Notes under the pieces: model-generated
What the model was told of the DNA's origin: nothing
Database searches by the model: none
Seen by the model: the letters and a program-made list of their open reading frames with translations, nothing else
Shown: piece by piece, positions 24,915 to 33,617 of the stretch
How positions within the stretch are numbered: position 1 is the stretch's first letter
Layout of the letters: each line of letters starts with the position of its first letter
NCBI RefSeq assembly: GCF_029626265.1
Contig: NZ_JARUBN010000001.1
Span: forward strand, 2,108,001-2,172,000
Source of the DNA: Micromonospora sp. WMMD1102
GTDB taxonomy: Bacteria > Actinomycetota > Actinomycetes > Mycobacteriales > Micromonosporaceae
DNA length: 64,000 nt
Reading direction: 5' to 3'
Made by a program: the position numbers and the translations under genes

Positions 24915-26063
24915 TCACCACTCCGCGAAGGAGCCGTCGGAGTGCCGCCAGACGGGCCCGCGCCAGCTGTGCCCGCGCTGGTCCGCCCGGCGTACCGCAT
25001 TCTCGTCGATCTGGATGCCGAGGCCGGGGCCGGTCAGCCGGGGGATGTGCCCGTCGGCGAACCCGAACGGCGTGCGGTCCAGCACGTAGTCGAGCACCTC
25101 GGCGTCGGCGTTGTAGTGGATCCCGATGCTCTGCTCCTGGATCAGGTAGTTCGGCGTCGCGAAGCCGACCTGGAGGCAGGCGGCCAGCGCGAGCGGTCCG
25201 AGCGGGCAGTGTGGCGCGAGCTGTACGTCGTACACCTCGGCCAGTGCCGCGATTTTACGGACCTCGGTGATCCCGCCGGCGTGCGACAGGTCAGGTTGGG
25301 CCACCGCGATGCCGGCCTGGAGCGCGGGCAGGAACTCCTGCCGGCTGTAGAGCCGCTCGCCGGTGGAGACCGGGGTGGTCGTCGACCGGACGAACTCGCC
25401 GAGCAGGTGCGAGTTCTCCGGTACGACCGGCTCCTCCAGGAAGAACGGCCGGAACGGCTCCAGCAGCGGGGCGACCCGGCGGGCGTTGGCCAGGGTGAAC
25501 CGGCCGTGGAAGTCCACCGCGACGTCCCGGTGCTCGCCGAGCACCTCCCGGGCGGCGGCGACCCGCCGGACCACCCCGTCGAGTTCGGCGACCGAGGCGA
25601 CCGGGCTCATCCGGCCGGAGGCGTTCATCTTGACCGCGGTGAGTCCGGCCGCCACCTGTGCGGCGATGTGCTCGGCGACCTCGCCGGGCTCGTCGCCGCC
25701 GACCCAGCCGTACACCCGGATCCGGTCCCGGACCGGGCCGCCGAGCAACTGGTGCACCGAGGCGTCGAAGTGCTTGCCGGCGATGTCCCAGAGCGCCTGG
25801 TCGAGCCCGGCGACGGCGCTGGCCAGGATCGGCCCGCCCCGGTAGAAGGACCCCTTGGTCATCACCTGCCAGTGGTCCTCGATCCGCAGCGCGTCCTGGC
25901 CGACCAGCACCTCGCTGAGCTGATGCACGGCGGTGCGTACCGTCTCGGACCGGCCCTCGCAGGTCGCCTCGCCCCAGCCGACGATCCCGTCGGACGTCTC
26001 GATCCGGACGAAGAGCCACCGGGGCGGCACGAGAAAGGTCTCGACCCGTTCGATCTTGGTCAC
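24915..26063 (-). CDS. dgoD: D-galactonate dehydratase-like enolase-superfamily enzyme
   Basis: 382 residues, matching DgoD length. Visible are the DgoD-like metal ligands D in AVDFHGRF, E in FFLEEP and E in STGERLYSR, with catalytic His in DFHGR and in LAPHCPLGP. DgoD converts D-galactonate to 2-keto-3-deoxygalactonate. The gene starts 39 bp after the permease gene, within the sugar-acid operon. No KDG/KDGal kinase or aldolase is in the operon, so the product must be handled by enzymes coded elsewhere. Confidence 0.9.
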   Translation of the reverse strand: MTKIERVETFLVPPRWLFVRIETSDGIVGWGEATCEGRSETVRTAVHQLSEVLVGQDALRIEDHWQVMTKGSFYRGGPILASAVAGLDQALWDIAGKHFDASVHQLLGGPVRDRIRVYGWVGGDEPGEVAEHIAAQVAAGLTAVKMNASGRMSPVASVAELDGVVRRVAAAREVLGEHRDVAVDFHGRFTLANARRVAPLLEPFRPFFLEEPVVPENSHLLGEFVRSTTTPVSTGERLYSRQEFLPALQAGIAVAQPDLSHAGGITEVRKIAALAEVYDVQLAPHCPLGPLALAACLQVGFATPNYLIQEQSIGIHYNADAEVLDYVLDRTPFGFADGHIPRLTGPGLGIQIDENAVRRADQRGHSWRGPVWRHSDGSFAEW

Positions 26064-26102
26064 GCTGCCTGCCTCACCGTCTCTGCCACGTTGCCGCCGC
26101 CC

Positions 26103-26927
26103 TCAGCCCTTGGTCGCCCCGGCGGTGAGGCCGGAGACGACGTACTTCTGCACGAAGAGCGCGATCAGCATGATCGGCAGGGTGACCACCGTGGACGCGG
26201 CCATCAGGCCACCCCAGTCGATGCTGGCGTAGCCGACGAAGTCGAAGATCGCCACCGGCAGGGTCTTGGTGTCGGCGCCGGAGAGCACCAGGGCGAACAT
26301 GAAGTTGTTCCAGGAGAAGATGAAGGAGAGGATGCCGGCGGTGGCGATGCCGGGCGCGGAGAGCGGCAGGGTGATCCGCCGGAACGCCCCGATCGGGGTG
26401 AGCCCGTCGACCTGGCCGGACTCCTCCAACTCCTCCGGCAGCCCGTCGAAGAAGCCCATCAGGATGTAGACCACGAGCGGCAGCGAGACGAACATGTGGC
26501 TCAGGATCAGCACCGTGAAGCCGCCGACCAGCCGCATGTTGGAGAAGACGTAGTACCACGGCACCAGCAGCGAGACGCCGGGGATCACCCGAGCCATCAG
26601 CACCACCAGGGCGGACTTCTTCATGCTGAACCGGCTCATCGAGTACGCGGCCGGCACGCCGAGGATCAGCGACAGCACGGTGGCGGCGAACGCCACCCAC
26701 AGGCTGTTTCCGATGAACTTCAGGTAGTTCGCCTGGTCGAGGACCTTGGTGTAGTTCTCCAGCACCGGCGTGAAGGCGAACGCCTTGCCGGAGTCGTAGA
26801 TGTCCACGTTGGTCTTGAACGAGGCGGCGACCATCCAGAGCAGCGGGGCGACCAGCGCGACCACCACTACGGCCAGGGCCACCGCCCGGAAGAGCTGGTA
26901 CGGGGTGCGGCGTTTGCGTCGGGCCAT
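26103..26927 (-). CDS. Carbohydrate ABC transporter permease, MalG type
   Basis: 274 residues, about six membrane helices. The EAA loop that contacts the ATPase is seen as 'EELEESGQVDGLTPIGAFRRITLPLSAPGIA' (about residues 180-210), typical of the MalG/CUT1 subfamily. The start ATG 26927 overlaps the stop of the first permease by one base, showing translational coupling. Together with the other permease and the binding protein it imports an oligo- or sugar-acid substrate; no ATPase is coded nearby, so a shared MsmK-type ATPase is likely. Confidence 0.92.
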   Translation of the reverse strand: MARRKRRTPYQLFRAVALAVVVVALVAPLLWMVAASFKTNVDIYDSGKAFAFTPVLENYTKVLDQANYLKFIGNSLWVAFAATVLSLILGVPAAYSMSRFSMKKSALVVLMARVIPGVSLLVPWYYVFSNMRLVGGFTVLILSHMFVSLPLVVYILMGFFDGLPEELEESGQVDGLTPIGAFRRITLPLSAPGIATAGILSFIFSWNNFMFALVLSGADTKTLPVAIFDFVGYASIDWGGLMAASTVVTLPIMLIALFVQKYVVSGLTAGATKG

Positions 26928-27853
26928 CAGAGTGCGCCCTTCTTCCGGCGGGACGTCAGCGCCCACATCGAACCGATGATGATCAGGAAGAAGATGATCA
27001 GCACGGTCGACGAGATGCCGTAGTCGTTGTAGTCGAAGCTCAGCCCGTACGCGTACACGTTCAGCGTCTCGACCTCGTGGAACGAGCCGCCGCCGCGCCC
27101 CTTGGTGGCGTACAGGATGTCGAAGGTCTTCAGCGCGTCGATGCCGCGCAGCAGGATCGCCACGATCACCGTCGGCATCAGCAGCGGCAGGGTGACGTGC
27201 CGGAACCGCTGCCAGGCGTTCGCCCCGTCCACCCGGGCCGCCTCGTCCGGCTCGTTGGACAGCGCGGTCAGCCCGGCCAGCAGGATCAGCACCACCATCG
27301 GGGTCCACTGCCAGATGTCGATGAAGATGGTGGTAGGCAGCGCGCTGTGCTGGCCGGCCAGCCAGGGCAGCGGGCCGATCCCGACCCAGCCGAGGATCTG
27401 GTTGGCCATCCCGATGTTCGGGTCGAAGATGAGCCGCCACATCATGCCGACCGCGACCGGGGTGGCGACGAGCGGCAGCAGGATCGCCACCCGGACCCAC
27501 CGCTCGCCGCGGAACGGCCGCCAGAGCAGCAGCGCGACCGCCATGCCGAGGACCATCTCGAAGAAGAGCGCGGCCCCGGTGAAGGCGACGGTACGCAGCA
27601 CCGCCGGCCAGAACCGGTCGGTGTCGGTGAGCACCTCGAGGTAGTTCGCGAAGCCGATGAACTCGGACTCCGCCCGGACCGATCCCTCGGCGTCGGTGAG
27701 GCTGAGGTAGATCGTCCAGGCCAGCGGAAAGATGATCAGCGCACCGACGAAGGTCATGGCCGGTGCCGCGAAGAGCCACTTGCGGTGGTCGTTCGCCCAG
27801 CGGGTCCAGCCGGTCAGTTCGCCGGACGCCTGGGGGGATGCCAGGGATGCCAT
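26927..27853 (-). CDS. Carbohydrate ABC transporter permease, MalF type
   Basis: 308 residues with about six membrane helices and a cytoplasmic N terminus. The EAA motif is 'EPDEAARVDGANAWQRFRHVTLPLLMP' (about residues 205-232). It is the partner of the MalG-type permease and follows the solute-binding protein gene by about 70 bp. It belongs to the CUT1 group of sugar importers. Confidence 0.92.
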   Translation of the reverse strand: MASLASPQASGELTGWTRWANDHRKWLFAAPAMTFVGALIIFPLAWTIYLSLTDAEGSVRAESEFIGFANYLEVLTDTDRFWPAVLRTVAFTGAALFFEMVLGMAVALLLWRPFRGERWVRVAILLPLVATPVAVGMMWRLIFDPNIGMANQILGWVGIGPLPWLAGQHSALPTTIFIDIWQWTPMVVLILLAGLTALSNEPDEAARVDGANAWQRFRHVTLPLLMPTVIVAILLRGIDALKTFDILYATKGRGGGSFHEVETLNVYAYGLSFDYNDYGISSTVLIIFFLIIIGSMWALTSRRKKGAL

Positions 27854-27924
27854 GGGGTGGACTCCGGTTTCGGCGGAGGGAGAGACGCGGGGTGACGGAT
27901 CGTCCCGTCACCCCGCGCGATGGC

Positions 27925-29214
27925 CTACTTCTCGTCGTCGAGGAGCTTCTGGAACGCCTCGTTCGCGGTGTCGGCCGAGCCGGCCACGTCCTTGCCGGTG
28001 ATCGCGTCCACGATCGGCTGGCCGACGATCTCCCGGGACTCGGCGACCTTCACCACCAGCGGCCGGTCGTGCCCGACGCCGTTCTCGGTGCTGACCTTGA
28101 TGGCGTCCGCGAGGTCCTTCGGGTAGGTGGCGGTCCCCTCCGGGTTGGCCCAGACCGAGGCGCGGGCGCTCGGTACGCCGCCCTTCTGCTGCGCCAGCGT
28201 CTGCTCCTTGCCGGCCGCCCACTGGATGAACTTCCAGGCGTTGGACTGGTTCTCCGAGCTCTCGTTGACGCCGAGCGCCCAGGACGGGACGTTGTACGGC
28301 TTGGAGCCGCCCGGACCGGCCGGGAACGGCGCGAACCCGACGGTGTCGGAGACCTTGGACTTGGCCGGGTCGGTGGCGTTCTTGTAGAGCGAGTTCGCCT
28401 CGGTGTAGAAGGCCGCCTTGCCCTGGGTGAAGATCGCCATCGCCTCGGACCAGCTCATGTCGGTGCTGATGTTCTCCGGGCCGTGCTCACGGAGCAGCCC
28501 GCCGTAGTACGCGTACGCCTGCTTGGCCGCCTCGGTGTTGACGCTGGCCTTGCCGCCCTCGTCAACGAAGTCGCCGCCGAAGCTGTAGAGGAAGCTGGAG
28601 AACTGGGTGACCGCGGCGGCCTTGCCGGTCCGGGCCACGAAGCCGGCGGTGCCGGGGTTGTCGGCCGCCACCTTGGCGGCCATGGTCTTCAGCTCGTCCA
28701 GGGTCTTCGGCGGTGCGGTGAAGCCGGACTTCTCCAGCAGGTCCTTGCGGTAGTAGAGGACCTCCTGCTCGGTGATGATCGGGACGCCGACCAGCTTCTC
28801 CTCGTAGGTGGTGGCCTGCACCGGCGAGGCCTGGAAGTCGGCGAACTCGAACGCCGAGTCCTCCTTGGCCTTCTCGGTCAGGTCGGCGAGGTAGCCGTTC
28901 TTGGCGAAGAGCTTCCCCTCCTGCAACGGCCGGTACATCATCACGTCGATGTCGCGGGAGCCGGCGTTCAGCTTGACGTTGTACTGGTCGGAGAGCTGGT
29001 CCTCGCCGAGCTGGGTGACCTCGACCTTCAGCCCGGACTGCCGCTCGAACTCCGGCAGGGCCTGCTTGATGTTCTCCGTCCAGACGTGGTTTACCAGCGT
29101 CACGCGCAGCGTGTCCGACCCGCCGCCGTCGTCGCCACCTCCACAGGCGGACAGGCCGAGGGCAGCAACCACGGCCAGAGATGTTCCGATTACCGAGCGA
29201 CGTAACACGTCCAT
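27925..29214 (-). CDS. Extracellular sugar-binding lipoprotein of the ABC importer
   Basis: 429 residues from ATG 29214, right after GGGGAG. The lipobox LSAC attaches lipid at C24. The mature protein is a type 1 extracellular solute-binding protein: 'VDEGGKASVNTEAAKQAYAYY', 'MSWSEAMAIFTQGKAAFYTE' and 'GVNESSENQSNAWKFIQWAA' are typical motifs. First gene of the sugar-acid operon; its promoter faces the GntR-type regulator gene. The substrate is inferred to be a hexonate, hexuronate or an oligomer containing it, from the dehydratases downstream. Confidence 0.92.
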   Translation of the reverse strand: MDVLRRSVIGTSLAVVAALGLSACGGGDDGGGSDTLRVTLVNHVWTENIKQALPEFERQSGLKVEVTQLGEDQLSDQYNVKLNAGSRDIDVMMYRPLQEGKLFAKNGYLADLTEKAKEDSAFEFADFQASPVQATTYEEKLVGVPIITEQEVLYYRKDLLEKSGFTAPPKTLDELKTMAAKVAADNPGTAGFVARTGKAAAVTQFSSFLYSFGGDFVDEGGKASVNTEAAKQAYAYYGGLLREHGPENISTDMSWSEAMAIFTQGKAAFYTEANSLYKNATDPAKSKVSDTVGFAPFPAGPGGSKPYNVPSWALGVNESSENQSNAWKFIQWAAGKEQTLAQQKGGVPSARASVWANPEGTATYPKDLADAIKVSTENGVGHDRPLVVKVAESREIVGQPIVDAITGKDVAGSADTANEAFQKLLDDEK

Positions 29215-29293
29215 CTCCCCTTCCGTCGCGGCCACCCGCCGTTGGGCGCCGCCCGCGGACTCCTACGTCCGCCTAATGCCGGATGCTAGGCCG

Positions 29294-29340
29294 ATAAAGC
29301 TGACTTATGCAAGACTAGGCTACTCACTGATAGGCTTTAT
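29294..29340. promoter_or_regulatory. Operator/promoter region between the sugar-acid operon and its regulator
   Basis: ATAAAGC (29294-29300) and GCTTTAT (29334-29340) are inverted arms 33 bp apart, and CTAGGC/TAGGC recurs at 29286, 29315 and 29331. TAGGCT at 29331-29336 is also the leaderless -10 of the regulator gene, 6 nt before ATG 29343, so regulator binding here would give autoregulation as well as control of the operon. Confidence 0.45.
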
Positions 29341-29342
29341 TT

Positions 29343-30104
29343 ATGGCCATGCCGTCACCAGAGGTCGCGTCTGTCCGGCTCGACCCCGGAGATTCCGGGC
29401 TGCACGCCCGGCTGCTCGACGAATTGGGCACGGCCGTCTGCGCCGGTCAGCTCGCCCCCGGCGCGGTGCTCTACATCGACGACCTGGTCGAGCGGTACGC
29501 CGTCTCCCGGTCGGTGGTCCGGGAGGTGCTGCGGGTGCTCGCCTCGATGGGGCTGGTCGAGTCACGCCGCCGGGTCGGCACCCTGATCCGCACCGCCGCC
29601 GACTGGAACGTCTTCGACCCCCAGGTGATCCGCTGGCGGCTCGCCTCGGCCGGCCGGATCGCCCAGCTCCGCTCGATCACCGAGCTGCGCACGGCCGTCG
29701 AGCCGCAGGCCGCCGCGCTCGCCGCCGAGCGGGCCACCCCGCAGGAGGCGAGCGAGCTGGTCGGGCTCGCCGCGAAGATGTGGGCCGCCGGAAAGGCCGG
29801 GGACGAGGCCGAGTTCCTCCGGCTCGACATCGAGTTCCACCGGCAGGTGCTCGTCGACTCCGGCAACGAGATGTTCGTCAAGCTGCACGAACTGGTCGCC
29901 GAGGTGCTGGCCGGCCGCCACCACTACCACCTGATGCCGCACTTCCCGCACGAGGAGGCGCTGCAACTGCACGCCGACGTCGCCCAGGCGATCCAGCGGC
30001 ACGACGGCGAGCGGGCCAAGACCGCGATGGTGCGGCTCATGGAGCAGGCCATCAAGGAAATGAGCACCATCTGGGCCCAGAGCGGCCCCGGACCAGCCTC
30101 CTGA
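29343..30104 (+). CDS. GntR-family regulator, FadR subgroup
   Basis: 253 residues. N-terminal winged helix (about 18-88) with 'LYIDDLVERYAVSRSVVREVLRVLASMGLVESRRRVGTLI' type sequence, then an FCD all-helical effector domain (about 100-240) with the metal-ligand pattern D/H (LDIEFHRQVL ... HYHLM ... LHADVAQAI). FCD regulators of this type sense sugar acids or other carboxylates through a bound metal. Divergent from the sugar-acid operon; repression relieved by a sugar acid is the likely role. A MetE-like gene follows 77 bp downstream, perhaps in the same transcript. Confidence 0.9.
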   Translation: MAMPSPEVASVRLDPGDSGLHARLLDELGTAVCAGQLAPGAVLYIDDLVERYAVSRSVVREVLRVLASMGLVESRRRVGTLIRTAADWNVFDPQVIRWRLASAGRIAQLRSITELRTAVEPQAAALAAERATPQEASELVGLAAKMWAAGKAGDEAEFLRLDIEFHRQVLVDSGNEMFVKLHELVAEVLAGRHHYHLMPHFPHEEALQLHADVAQAIQRHDGERAKTAMVRLMEQAIKEMSTIWAQSGPGPAS

Positions 30105-30181
30105 GCTGTCGAACGACCCGGGTCGGCGGTATCTTCTCTAAGATCATCAATGCCGCATTTCCGGGAACAGAGGGGACCACC

Positions 30182-31306
30182 ATGGCCGTACCGTCCCGCC
30201 CGCCATACCGGGCCGACCACGTCGGCAGCCTGCTGCGCCCCGCGCGGCTGCTGACCGCCCGGTCGGACCGGGCCGCCGGAAAGATCTCCGCCGAAGAGCT
30301 GCGCGCCGTCGAGGACGACGCGATCCGCGAGGTGGTACGCCTACAGGAGAGCATCGGGCTGCGTACCGCCACCGACGGCGAGTTCCGGCGTACCTCCTGG
30401 CACATGGACTTCATCTACCAGCTCGGCGGCATCGACCCGGCCGACGAGAAGTTGACCGTGCAGTTCTTCAACGAGTCCGGGAAGCTGGAGTTCCAGTCCG
30501 CGGCGCTGCGGGTGCACGACCGGGTGAAGCTGACCGACACCATCTTCGGCGACGCCTTCTCGTTCCTCGCCCAGCAGGTCAGCACCGCCACCCCGAAGCT
30601 GACCATCCCGTCGCCGAGCATGGTGCACTACCGGGGCGGCCGGGCCGCCGTGGACACCGCCGTCTATCCCGACCTGGACCAGTTCTGGGTCGACCTGAGC
30701 GCCGCCTACGCCGAGCAGGTACGCCGGCTCGCCGAGCTGGGCTGCACATACCTCCAGTTCGACGACACCAGCCTGGCATACCTGAACGACCCCCGGCAGC
30801 GGGACCTGGTGGCCGCCCAGGGCGGCGACCCGGAGCACCAGCACGAGCGCTACATCCGGCAGATCAACGCCGCCCTTGCCGACCGGCCGGCGGGCCTGTC
30901 GGTGACCACGCACATGTGCCGGGGCAACTTCCGGTCCTCCTGGGCCGCCGAGGGCGGCTACGACTTCGTCGCCGAGGCGCTCTTCGGCCAGCTCGACGTC
31001 GACGGCTTCTTCCTGGAGTACGACGACGAGCGCTCCGGCGACTTCGCACCGCTGCGCTTCGTCCCGCCCGGCAAGAAGGTGGTGCTCGGCCTGGTCACCA
31101 CGAAGCGCGGTGAACTGGAGAGCAAGGACACGCTCAAGCGCCGGATCGACGAGGCGGCCCGGTACGTGCCGCTGGAACAGCTCTGCCTCTCGCCGCAGTG
31201 CGGCTTCTCCTCGACCGTGGAGGGGAACGCGCTGACCCAGGAGGAGCAGGTGGCGAAGCTGCGGCTGATCGTGGAGACCGCCGAGGAGGTCTGGGGCGAC
31301 GGCTGA
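30182..31306 (+). CDS. Cobalamin-independent methionine synthase (MetE) C-terminal-like protein
   Basis: 374 residues, the size of YxjG/YxjH-type proteins, which equal the catalytic half of MetE. Seen are 'RADHVGSLLRP' at the start, 'FDDTSLAYL' (the Asp-rich substrate region), 'THMCRGNFR' (zinc-ligand His and Cys), 'FFLEYDDERSG' and 'LSPQCGFSS' with the last zinc-ligand Cys. Family members transfer a methyl group to homocysteine or related thiols, or have unknown methyl donors. Its place next to a sugar-acid regulator is not explained by that role. The gene has a GAGGGGA ribosome site. Confidence 0.85.
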   Translation: MAVPSRPPYRADHVGSLLRPARLLTARSDRAAGKISAEELRAVEDDAIREVVRLQESIGLRTATDGEFRRTSWHMDFIYQLGGIDPADEKLTVQFFNESGKLEFQSAALRVHDRVKLTDTIFGDAFSFLAQQVSTATPKLTIPSPSMVHYRGGRAAVDTAVYPDLDQFWVDLSAAYAEQVRRLAELGCTYLQFDDTSLAYLNDPRQRDLVAAQGGDPEHQHERYIRQINAALADRPAGLSVTTHMCRGNFRSSWAAEGGYDFVAEALFGQLDVDGFFLEYDDERSGDFAPLRFVPPGKKVVLGLVTTKRGELESKDTLKRRIDEAARYVPLEQLCLSPQCGFSSTVEGNALTQEEQVAKLRLIVETAEEVWGDG

Positions 31307-31368
31307 GCCGACCCGCCGCCCGCTCGGTCCCGCGTTCCGGCCGGGGCGCCGCCGGTTCGGGCCGCCGC

Positions 31369-31881
31369 TCAGGCCGAGCGGGCGAAGCCGCCCCTCGGGG
31401 CGATGATCTCCAGGTTGGTGCCGTCCGGGTCGATGAAGTACGCGACCTCGGTGCCGGCCGCCTCCGGCGGCGACACCTCGGCGGTGTCGAACGTGTACGG
31501 CGGGCCGAGGAACGCCACCCCGGCCGCCAGCATCCGCTGGTATACCGCCGGCAGGTCGGCCACCTCGAAACAGAGGTGCATCGCACCGGGGCGGTTCGCG
31601 GCCACCTCGGCCGGTGCGCCGGCCGGATCCTCGAACTGGATCAGGTCGATGCCGAGGTTGCGCAGCCGGAAGGTGGCGTAGCGCAGCCGCGTCCGGAGCA
31701 GCCCCTGGGAACGGGCGAACCCGGTGCCGTGCATGCCCTCGTCCCGGACCACCGGGTCGAGCCCGGTGAGCGCCCGGTAGAACGCGACCGAGCGGTCCAG
31801 GTCGGCCACGGAGATCCCGACGTGCGCGGCGGTGTCGAGGCCGATCGACACCGCCGACGGGTCGGGTACGGCGTCTGTCAT
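31369..31881 (-). CDS. VOC-family protein (glyoxalase/bleomycin-resistance fold)
   Basis: 170 residues from ATG 31881 after a GGAGGGGG-rich site. Two beta-alpha-beta-beta-beta modules are seen: 'HVGISVADLDRSVAFYRALTGLDPV' near the start with the first metal His, 'HLCFEVADLPAVYQRMLAAG' in the middle, and 'YFIDPDGTNLEIIAPRGG' at the end with the last Glu. Typical of metal-dependent lyases, dioxygenases or isomerases; substrate unknown. It may be co-transcribed with the small membrane protein gene upstream (93 bp gap containing repeats). Confidence 0.85.
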   Translation of the reverse strand: MTDAVPDPSAVSIGLDTAAHVGISVADLDRSVAFYRALTGLDPVVRDEGMHGTGFARSQGLLRTRLRYATFRLRNLGIDLIQFEDPAGAPAEVAANRPGAMHLCFEVADLPAVYQRMLAAGVAFLGPPYTFDTAEVSPPEAAGTEVAYFIDPDGTNLEIIAPRGGFARSA

Positions 31882-31891
31882 CCTGCCCCCT

Positions 31892-31971
31892 CCCGACGAA
31901 CCGGCGCCGGCTGGCCTCCCGACGAACCGGCGCCTGTCCCGTCCCAGTCCCTGTCCCGACGAACCGGCGCC
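31892..31971. repeat. Spaced direct repeat, three 17-nt copies
   Basis: CCCGACGAACCGGCGCC occurs identically at 31892-31908, 31918-31934 and 31955-31971, with unequal spacers of 9 and 20 nt that share GTCCC words. It fills the gap between two leftward genes. Confidence 0.9.
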
Positions 31972-31973
31972 GG

Positions 31974-32267
31974 TCAGCTCTTCCCGCCCTCCGCGGCGGC
32001 AAACCGTTCCGCCGGCTCTCCGCCCTGCCGGTCCCGGCGGAGCAGCCGAGCCAGCGAGACGGCGGAGATGACCGCCCAGCTCGCCTCCAGGAGCAGGAAG
32101 CCCCACGACTGGTGCAGCAGGGCGATCACCGCCAGCACGGTCGAGCCGACGATGTTCAGCAGCAGGTAGCGGACGGAGTGCGGGGAGAGCCGGCGGGTCT
32201 GGGCGGCGGCGAAGGCCGACAGGATCAGCAGCGAACCGACGATCTCGATGATGTCTACGGCAGTCAT
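31974..32267 (-). CDS. Small membrane protein, CBU_0592-like
   Basis: 97 residues with about three membrane helices: residues 5-22, 37-54 and 57-75, followed by a basic, Glu-rich tail. The pattern 'GSLLILSAFAAAQTRRLSPHSVRYLLLNIVGS' and 'ALLHQSWGFLLLEASWAVIS' matches the CBU_0592 family of small bacterial membrane proteins, function unknown. ATG 32267; no strong ribosome site. Confidence 0.75.
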   Translation of the reverse strand: MTAVDIIEIVGSLLILSAFAAAQTRRLSPHSVRYLLLNIVGSTVLAVIALLHQSWGFLLLEASWAVISAVSLARLLRRDRQGGEPAERFAAAEGGKS

Positions 32268-32431
32268 GGGTTTCTGCGCGCCGTCTTTGCGGGGCCGGGT
32301 ACGGCACGCTCTCGTCCGGGGCGGTCGCCTGATGACGCCGCCTGACGACCGAGGATAGCCCGGCCGCGTCCCGGTGGCCGCCGGGTGGTTCTATGCACGC
32401 CAGCGAGGGCGCGCGAAAGGGGCAACCGGGG

Positions 32432-33562
32432 ATGCGGGAACACGGACAGGACGCGGTGGCGGACGGTACCCGGACCAGGTGGGTGGCACCGGTCCGCCGG
32501 GCGCTCGCCCGGATGCTCAACCCGGACGGCCTTTCCGCCGGGTACGCCCCGGCGCCGCAGGGCCGGCAGACCGACCGGATCGTGGACTGCGCGGCCTACC
32601 TCGACGGCCGCCGGCTGCCAGGCCCGGCCGACCACGACGCGGCGCTGGTGGCGACCCGGCGCGGCCGGGGGTTCGTCTGGCTGGGACTGCACGATCCGCA
32701 GGAGGCGGACTTCGCGCCGGTCGCCCGGACGTTCGGCCTCGACGACCTGGTGGCCGGGCACGCGCTCAACCGGGAGCACCGGCCGGCGGTGGAGCGGTAC
32801 GACAAGGTGACGGTGATAGTGCTGCGCACGTCGCGGTACGTCGAGCACTCCGAACTGACCGAGACCTCCGAGGTGGTGGAGACCGGCTCGGTGACCGCCT
32901 TCGTCGGCCCCCGCTTCGTGATCACCGTCCGGCACGGCGCACCCGGGGCACTCCGGCCGGTACGGGCCGACCTGGAGGCCCGGCCCACCCTGCTGGCCCT
33001 CGGCCCCTGGGCGGTCGCCTACGCGGTCTGCGAGCGGATCGTCGGCTCGTACGTCGAGGTGGCCGGCGCCGTGGAGGCCGACATCGACGCGGTGGAGGAG
33101 CAGGTGTTCGCCCCGCGGACCGCGCGGGACCGGATCGCGCACATCTACCAGCTCAAACGGGAGCTGATGGAGTTCAGGCGGGCGGTGGCGCCGTTGCAGC
33201 GGCCGTTCGGCGCGCTGCTCGACGACCGGGAGTTGCCCCGTCCCGTGACCCGGTACTTCCGGGACCTGCACGGTGTGCTCTCCCGGACGGTGGAGCGGGT
33301 CACCGGCTACGACGATCTGCTCAACTCGATCCTCCAGGCGCGGTTGGCCCAGGTGTCGGTGGACCAGAACAACGACATGCGCAAGATCGCGGCGTGGGCG
33401 GCGATCTTCGCCGTGCAGACCTTCATCGCCGGCATCTACGGGATGAACTTCGAGTTCATCCCCGGGTCGAAGGCGGCGCAGGGCTTCTGGGTGGTGCTGG
33501 TGGTGATGCTGGTCCTGGCGGCGGCGATGCACCGGGGCTTCCGGCGCAACAACTGGCTCTGA
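32432..33562 (+). CDS. corA: CorA-family magnesium/cobalt channel (copy 1)
   Basis: 376 residues from ATG 32432, 9 nt after GAAAGGGG; an ATG at 32393 would add 13 residues. The cytoplasmic funnel domain (about 40-300) is followed by two C-terminal membrane helices, the first ending in the CorA signature YGMNF (near residue 335), and the basic end 'RGFRRNNWL'. CorA forms a pentameric divalent-cation channel gated by internal magnesium. It converges with a second, different CorA gene 55 bp away; the two proteins share the same plan but only moderate identity. Confidence 0.9.
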   Translation: MREHGQDAVADGTRTRWVAPVRRALARMLNPDGLSAGYAPAPQGRQTDRIVDCAAYLDGRRLPGPADHDAALVATRRGRGFVWLGLHDPQEADFAPVARTFGLDDLVAGHALNREHRPAVERYDKVTVIVLRTSRYVEHSELTETSEVVETGSVTAFVGPRFVITVRHGAPGALRPVRADLEARPTLLALGPWAVAYAVCERIVGSYVEVAGAVEADIDAVEEQVFAPRTARDRIAHIYQLKRELMEFRRAVAPLQRPFGALLDDRELPRPVTRYFRDLHGVLSRTVERVTGYDDLLNSILQARLAQVSVDQNNDMRKIAAWAAIFAVQTFIAGIYGMNFEFIPGSKAAQGFWVVLVVMLVLAAAMHRGFRRNNWL

Positions 33563-33617
33563 CCCGACAGGCGGCTCGCCCCGGCGCCCGGTGGCCCGGG
33601 TACGTTCGGCCGTCCGG

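Noticed and set aside
24756..27023. 755-residue plus-strand frame opposite the sugar-acid operon
   Set aside because: Antisense of dehydratase and permease genes whose motifs are certain; low-complexity Asp/His/Arg content.
30105..30181. SAM or cobalamin riboswitch before the MetE-like gene
   Set aside because: The leader is only about 77 nt and shows no conserved riboswitch core.
31892..31971. Possible CRISPR array (three identical 17-mers with spacers)
   Set aside because: Repeat is too short, spacers are 9 and 20 nt and share words, no cas genes.
32268..32431. Magnesium riboswitch before CorA copy 1
   Set aside because: Some GC hairpins can be drawn but no M-box-like conserved elements are seen.
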